Assembly (NCBI GenBank): GCA_031761405.1 | Contig: JASEVX010000012.1 | Coordinates: 27,885,217-27,949,216, forward strand | Reading direction: 5' to 3' | Source of the DNA: Serripes groenlandicus | Taxonomy: Eukaryota > Mollusca > Bivalvia > Cardiida > Cardiidae | DNA length: 64,000 nt | In this document: piece after piece, positions 63,521-64,000 of the stretch | How positions within the stretch are numbered: the stretch's first letter is position 1 | How the letters are laid out: each line of letters starts with the position of its first letter | The notes under the pieces: generated by a model | What the model saw: only the letters and a program-made list of their open reading frames with translations | Told to the model about the DNA's origin: nothing | The model's database searches: none | Position numbers and translations under genes: made by a program

Positions 63521-64000
63521 AATAGAAGATCTTCAAGTACAGCAGTACAAATGGACGAGTTTATACAAACTCCGTTTTCTAAGAACATTGCAAATATGTA
63601 TACACATGTTATTTTGGCTAATTTAAAAATGGACATAAGCGATAAGCGACGATCCTCATCAGTATATTTGACATAGATCTTCTCTGTTCGCTATTTAGAC
63701 ATGCAAGCATCATAGAAATCCCCGAGAAAGGCAAACTAGTGTTACATTTGACGGTAGTTCATTTATAAACAGCATATATATACGCTGTATATTTCAAGTT
63801 CTAAACTACTGATTTATTTTACATCGATTGCGAAACAAGTTTGTATGTTGTATGAGCCATTCCACGAGAAAACTAACATTACGGACTCTGCGTAATGTAT
63901 CGACCCAGATCAGGCTAATCCGGGCCGACACATTCCCTCTAAGGGCGATAGAGATATAGATTGTATAAACTCGTCTATTTGTACTTGAAGATCTTCTATT
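63521..64000. mobile_element. Possible foldback element, right end cut by the window
   Basis: AATAGAAGATCTTCAAGTAC at 63521 and its reverse complement at 63980-64000 form inverted ends that continue through GACGAGTTTATACAA. The interior has no long frame. Confidence 0.5.

Larger units (their letters stand above)
57400..64000 (-). repeat. Segmental duplication, block C, inverted
   Basis: Matches block B in reverse order. Examples are 57490-57625 with 51940-52100 (ACCTTATGATTTCATT, CACTTATTTGGCACC), 59426-59515 with 51000-51085 (SINE-V head), 60320-60585 with 50090-50345, and gene C with gene B. It continues past the window edge. Confidence 0.85.

Noticed and set aside
62614..63676. Three overlapping open frames of 250-300 codons
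   Set aside because: They are the three phases of one 22-bp stop-free repeat, with a 22-residue period and no start context or splice support.

Overview
This is an AT-rich, repeat-dense stretch of an animal nuclear genome, most likely a bivalve mollusc. The evidence is spliced genes with GT-AG introns, nuclear tRNA-Val genes with internal A and B boxes, many tRNA-headed SINEs with the 3' tail (TATAACTGAAA..TTGTTGAAAGCGGCGT) common in molluscs, and genes resembling molluscan acetylcholine-binding proteins (AChBP). The species cannot be fixed from the sequence alone.

Only one protein-coding family is supported. Two complete four-exon genes lie on the plus strand: gene A (exons between 22296 and 27419, 229 aa) and gene B (42200 to 48413, 226 aa). 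The last exon of a third, gene C (61251-61602), lies on the minus strand, and its upstream exons fall beyond the right edge. Each complete gene encodes a signal peptide plus a Cys-loop ligand-binding domain with WIPD, the post-loop GSW and the vicinal CC of loop C. Each stops where a nicotinic receptor would enter its first membrane helix, so the products should be secreted, AChBP-like proteins. B keeps the aromatic cage; A has lost or shifted two of its tyrosines.

The genes sit in a three-copy segmental duplication. Block A (about 21.7-29.4 kb) and block B (about 41.4-52.3 kb) are in direct orientation. Block C (about 57.4 kb to the right edge) is inverted relative to B, so B and C form the arms of a large imperfect palindrome centred near 54.8 kb. 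Shared and private insertions suggest A split off before B and C separated. The paralogs act as empty-site controls for several transposons: a TTAA-flanked MITE in A, another in B, a hAT-like element in B, and SINEs in A and C.

Layout: 1-9.8 kb holds MITEs and nested SINEs; 9.9-13.5 kb is a degenerate tandem segmental duplication; 15.76-16.30 kb is a foldback element built from 15-bp repeats; 17.0-18.0 kb is a decayed LINE end; 20.2-21.3 kb is a 160-bp tandem repeat ending in a long GA tract; 22.3-27.4 kb is gene A; 31.5-35.3 kb is a minus-strand tRNA-Val cluster; 37.2-37.8 kb is a perfect tandem duplication; 39.8-40.6 kb is a second LINE relic; 42.2-48.4 kb is gene B; 48.6-49.8 kb is a hAT-like element; 57.9-58.7 kb is a second tRNA-Val group on the opposite strand; 61.2 kb onward is gene C with a 22-bp minisatellite in its intron. 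MITE and SINE names used here (MITE-1 to 3, SINE-I to VI) are local labels. Boundaries of decayed repeats are approximate; those with target-site duplications are given exactly.
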